This document shows, in pieces, positions 31,088-34,469 of a stretch of DNA of 34,469 nt (its first letter is position 1; the number at the start of each line of letters is the position of its first letter). The position numbers were made by a program, and so were the translations under genes. This DNA comes from an uncultured bacterium (GTDB taxonomy: Bacteria > Verrucomicrobiota > Kiritimatiellia > RFP12 > UBA1067). Under the pieces are notes generated by a model that did no database searches, was not told the DNA's origin, and worked only from the letters and a program-made list of their open reading frames with translations. The stretch is taken from NCBI GenBank assembly GCA_902776615.1, contig CACYQU010000019.1, positions 1 to 34,469 on the forward strand, given 5' to 3'.

Positions 31088-32170
31088 ATGAACAGACGTA
31101 AGAAGATAATTGTCCTTGGCGCTACAGGATCCATCGGGCTGAATGCGCTCGATGTCGTGCGCACGCATCCCGACGATTTCGAGGCTGTGGCTCTGACCGC
31201 GCTGAGATCCAAGGAAAAATGCGAGGCCCTTGCCAAGGAGTTTGGCGCGAGAGCGTATGTTGGGGACGATGCTGCGACAAGGGCTGTCGGGGAGAATGAT
31301 GCCGATATATGCCTAGTGGCCACAGTAGGTCTTTCAGGTCTGGCGCCGACCATGGCGGCAATCGAGAAGGGCATGGATGTCGCGCTGGCGACGAAAGAGG
31401 TTCTCGTAATGGCAGGGGAAGTGGTGACGCGCGCGGCGCAGGCGCGCGACGTCAGAATGCTTCCCGTCGACAGCGAGCACAGCGCGATCTTCCAGTGCCT
31501 CGCCGGCGGATGTCGGCAGGTGGACAGGCTTACGCTTACCGCTTCGGGCGGTCCTTTTCTGGATGGACCTGCGGATCTTTCGTCCGTGACCGTCGAGCAG
31601 GCGCTCAACCATCCTCGCTGGAAAATGGGCCCGAAAGTAACGATCGACTCGGCCACGATGATGAACAAGGGGTTCGAGGTGCTTGAGGCGCGATGGATAT
31701 TTGACGTGCCGGCCGACCGCATCGACGTGGTTGTGCACCCCGAATCGATCGTGCATTCGCTCGTGACGTTTTCCGACGGCGCGACGCTCGCGCAGCTCTC
31801 CCCGCCGGACATGCGCGTAGCGATACAGTATGCACTGTCTTGGCCGGAGAGGCTTCCGGCCGAACGGGCGAGACTCGATCTCGCCGAGATAGGGGCGTTG
31901 ACCTTCCGCCGACCGGATCCTGTCCGCTTTCCGTGTTTGAGGCTCGCGAAGGAGGCGATCAGGGCCGGGGGATGCGCGCCGGCCGTTCTCGCGGCGGCGG
32001 ACGAATGGGCCGTAAACGCGTTCGTCCAGGGCAAAATAGGCTTCTCCGACATACCGCGCGTGGTGGAAAACTGCCTTGAAGGGCTTGATAAAGCGCCGTG
32101 CGACACGGTCGAGGCGGTGTTTGAAACCGTATGCCGCACCGAAGAGTGGATCGGCAGGCGCTTTTGTTAG
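31088..32170 (+). CDS. dxr: 1-deoxy-D-xylulose 5-phosphate reductoisomerase
   Basis: Dxr (IspC) makes 2-C-methyl-D-erythritol 4-phosphate with NADPH, the committed step of the MEP isoprenoid pathway. The 360-residue protein has LGATGSIGLNALDVV (NADPH loop), LPVDSEHSAIFQC with metal ligands Asp128 and Glu130, TASGGPF, and IDSATMMNKGFEVLEARWIF with metal ligand Glu197, then HPESIVHS. In the conserved LANKE motif the Asn is replaced by Thr (LATKEVLVMAG, 100-110), a conservative oddity; the Lys and Glu remain. An upstream in-frame ATG at 31025 is rejected because the family N-terminus begins at 31088 and the -10 lies between. It is divergent from the CAAX-type protease. Confidence 0.95.
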   Translation: MNRRKKIIVLGATGSIGLNALDVVRTHPDDFEAVALTALRSKEKCEALAKEFGARAYVGDDAATRAVGENDADICLVATVGLSGLAPTMAAIEKGMDVALATKEVLVMAGEVVTRAAQARDVRMLPVDSEHSAIFQCLAGGCRQVDRLTLTASGGPFLDGPADLSSVTVEQALNHPRWKMGPKVTIDSATMMNKGFEVLEARWIFDVPADRIDVVVHPESIVHSLVTFSDGATLAQLSPPDMRVAIQYALSWPERLPAERARLDLAEIGALTFRRPDPVRFPCLRLAKEAIRAGGCAPAVLAAADEWAVNAFVQGKIGFSDIPRVVENCLEGLDKAPCDTVEAVFETVCRTEEWIGRRFC

Positions 32171-32184
32171 CTTTGCCTAAACGC

Positions 32185-32213
32185 TTCACACGACCGCCCG
32201 AATATGGTATATT
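32185..32213 (+). promoter_or_regulatory. Promoter of the pyruvate:ferredoxin oxidoreductase gene
   Basis: TTCACA (32185-32190), a 17-nt spacer ending in TGG, and TATATT (32208-32213). It lies 52 nt before the ATG at 32266. Confidence 0.55.
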
Positions 32214-32259
32214 ACCCGCTTACAGACCAAGAATTTCACTCCACAAAAGGAAAGAGTAA

Positions 32260-34469
<2,210 letters not shown>

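Overview
The window looks like chromosomal DNA of a strictly anaerobic, fermentative bacterium. The best guess is the PVC superphylum, in or near Kiritimatiellae (Kiritimatiellota/Verrucomicrobiota, gut or anoxic type). The grounds are a PEP-CTERM surface protein ending VPEPTSG / hydrophobic helix / RRRR, a membrane protease of the exosortase-associated CAAX type, a REP-associated tyrosine transposase, and the redox gene set (four-subunit [FeFe] hydrogenase, pyruvate:ferredoxin oxidoreductase, rubrerythrin). This placement is inference from gene content; no rRNA gene is present.

Layout. 1-7089 is accessory: a gene-poor left end with a palindromic interspersed-type repeat and a GC-rich tandem repeat, a secreted internally duplicated protein, a PEP-CTERM protein, a tightly overlapping three-gene cassette of unknown function (1913-4277) whose first and third genes share a C-terminal domain, a HUH transposase (RAYT) containing a 90-bp tandem repeat, and a secreted GH28-like beta-helix protein. 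7199-11754 is a complete hndABCD-type NAD(P)-linked [FeFe] hydrogenase operon with a clear promoter and terminator. 11922-17779 is a same-strand run of housekeeping genes: infA, yebC, a VOC protein, argB-argD, an FlbD-like protein, queF and an N-terminally short Mur ligase. 17931-23363 holds rubrerythrin, a short-chain dehydrogenase, a UvrD-type helicase with a Gly/Tyr tail, and an ABC-F ATPase. 23485-26634 holds ilvC and a CPA2 antiporter. 26741-30340 is secY-gtrA-secretin. 30365-31024 (minus strand) is the CAAX-type protease, divergent from dxr (31088-32170). The window ends inside a pyruvate:ferredoxin oxidoreductase gene (32266 onward) that is frameshifted by a 53-bp duplication.

How the genes fit together. 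Pyruvate:ferredoxin oxidoreductase would generate reduced ferredoxin, and the Hnd hydrogenase would couple ferredoxin and NAD(P)H oxidation to H2 formation or the reverse. Rubrerythrin would deal with peroxide. ilvC, argB/argD, dxr and queF give amino-acid, isoprenoid and queuosine biosynthesis. SecY, the secretin, the PEP-CTERM protein, the CAAX-type protease and the cassette protein with a GspF-like N-terminus all concern export or the cell surface.

Two sequence-level themes recur. First, many genes are preceded by an extended -10 of the form TGN-TATAAT. Second, several genes (4369, 19306, 31088, and 31024 on the minus strand) have their start codon only 8-10 nt after that -10 with no Shine-Dalgarno sequence, which suggests leaderless mRNAs.
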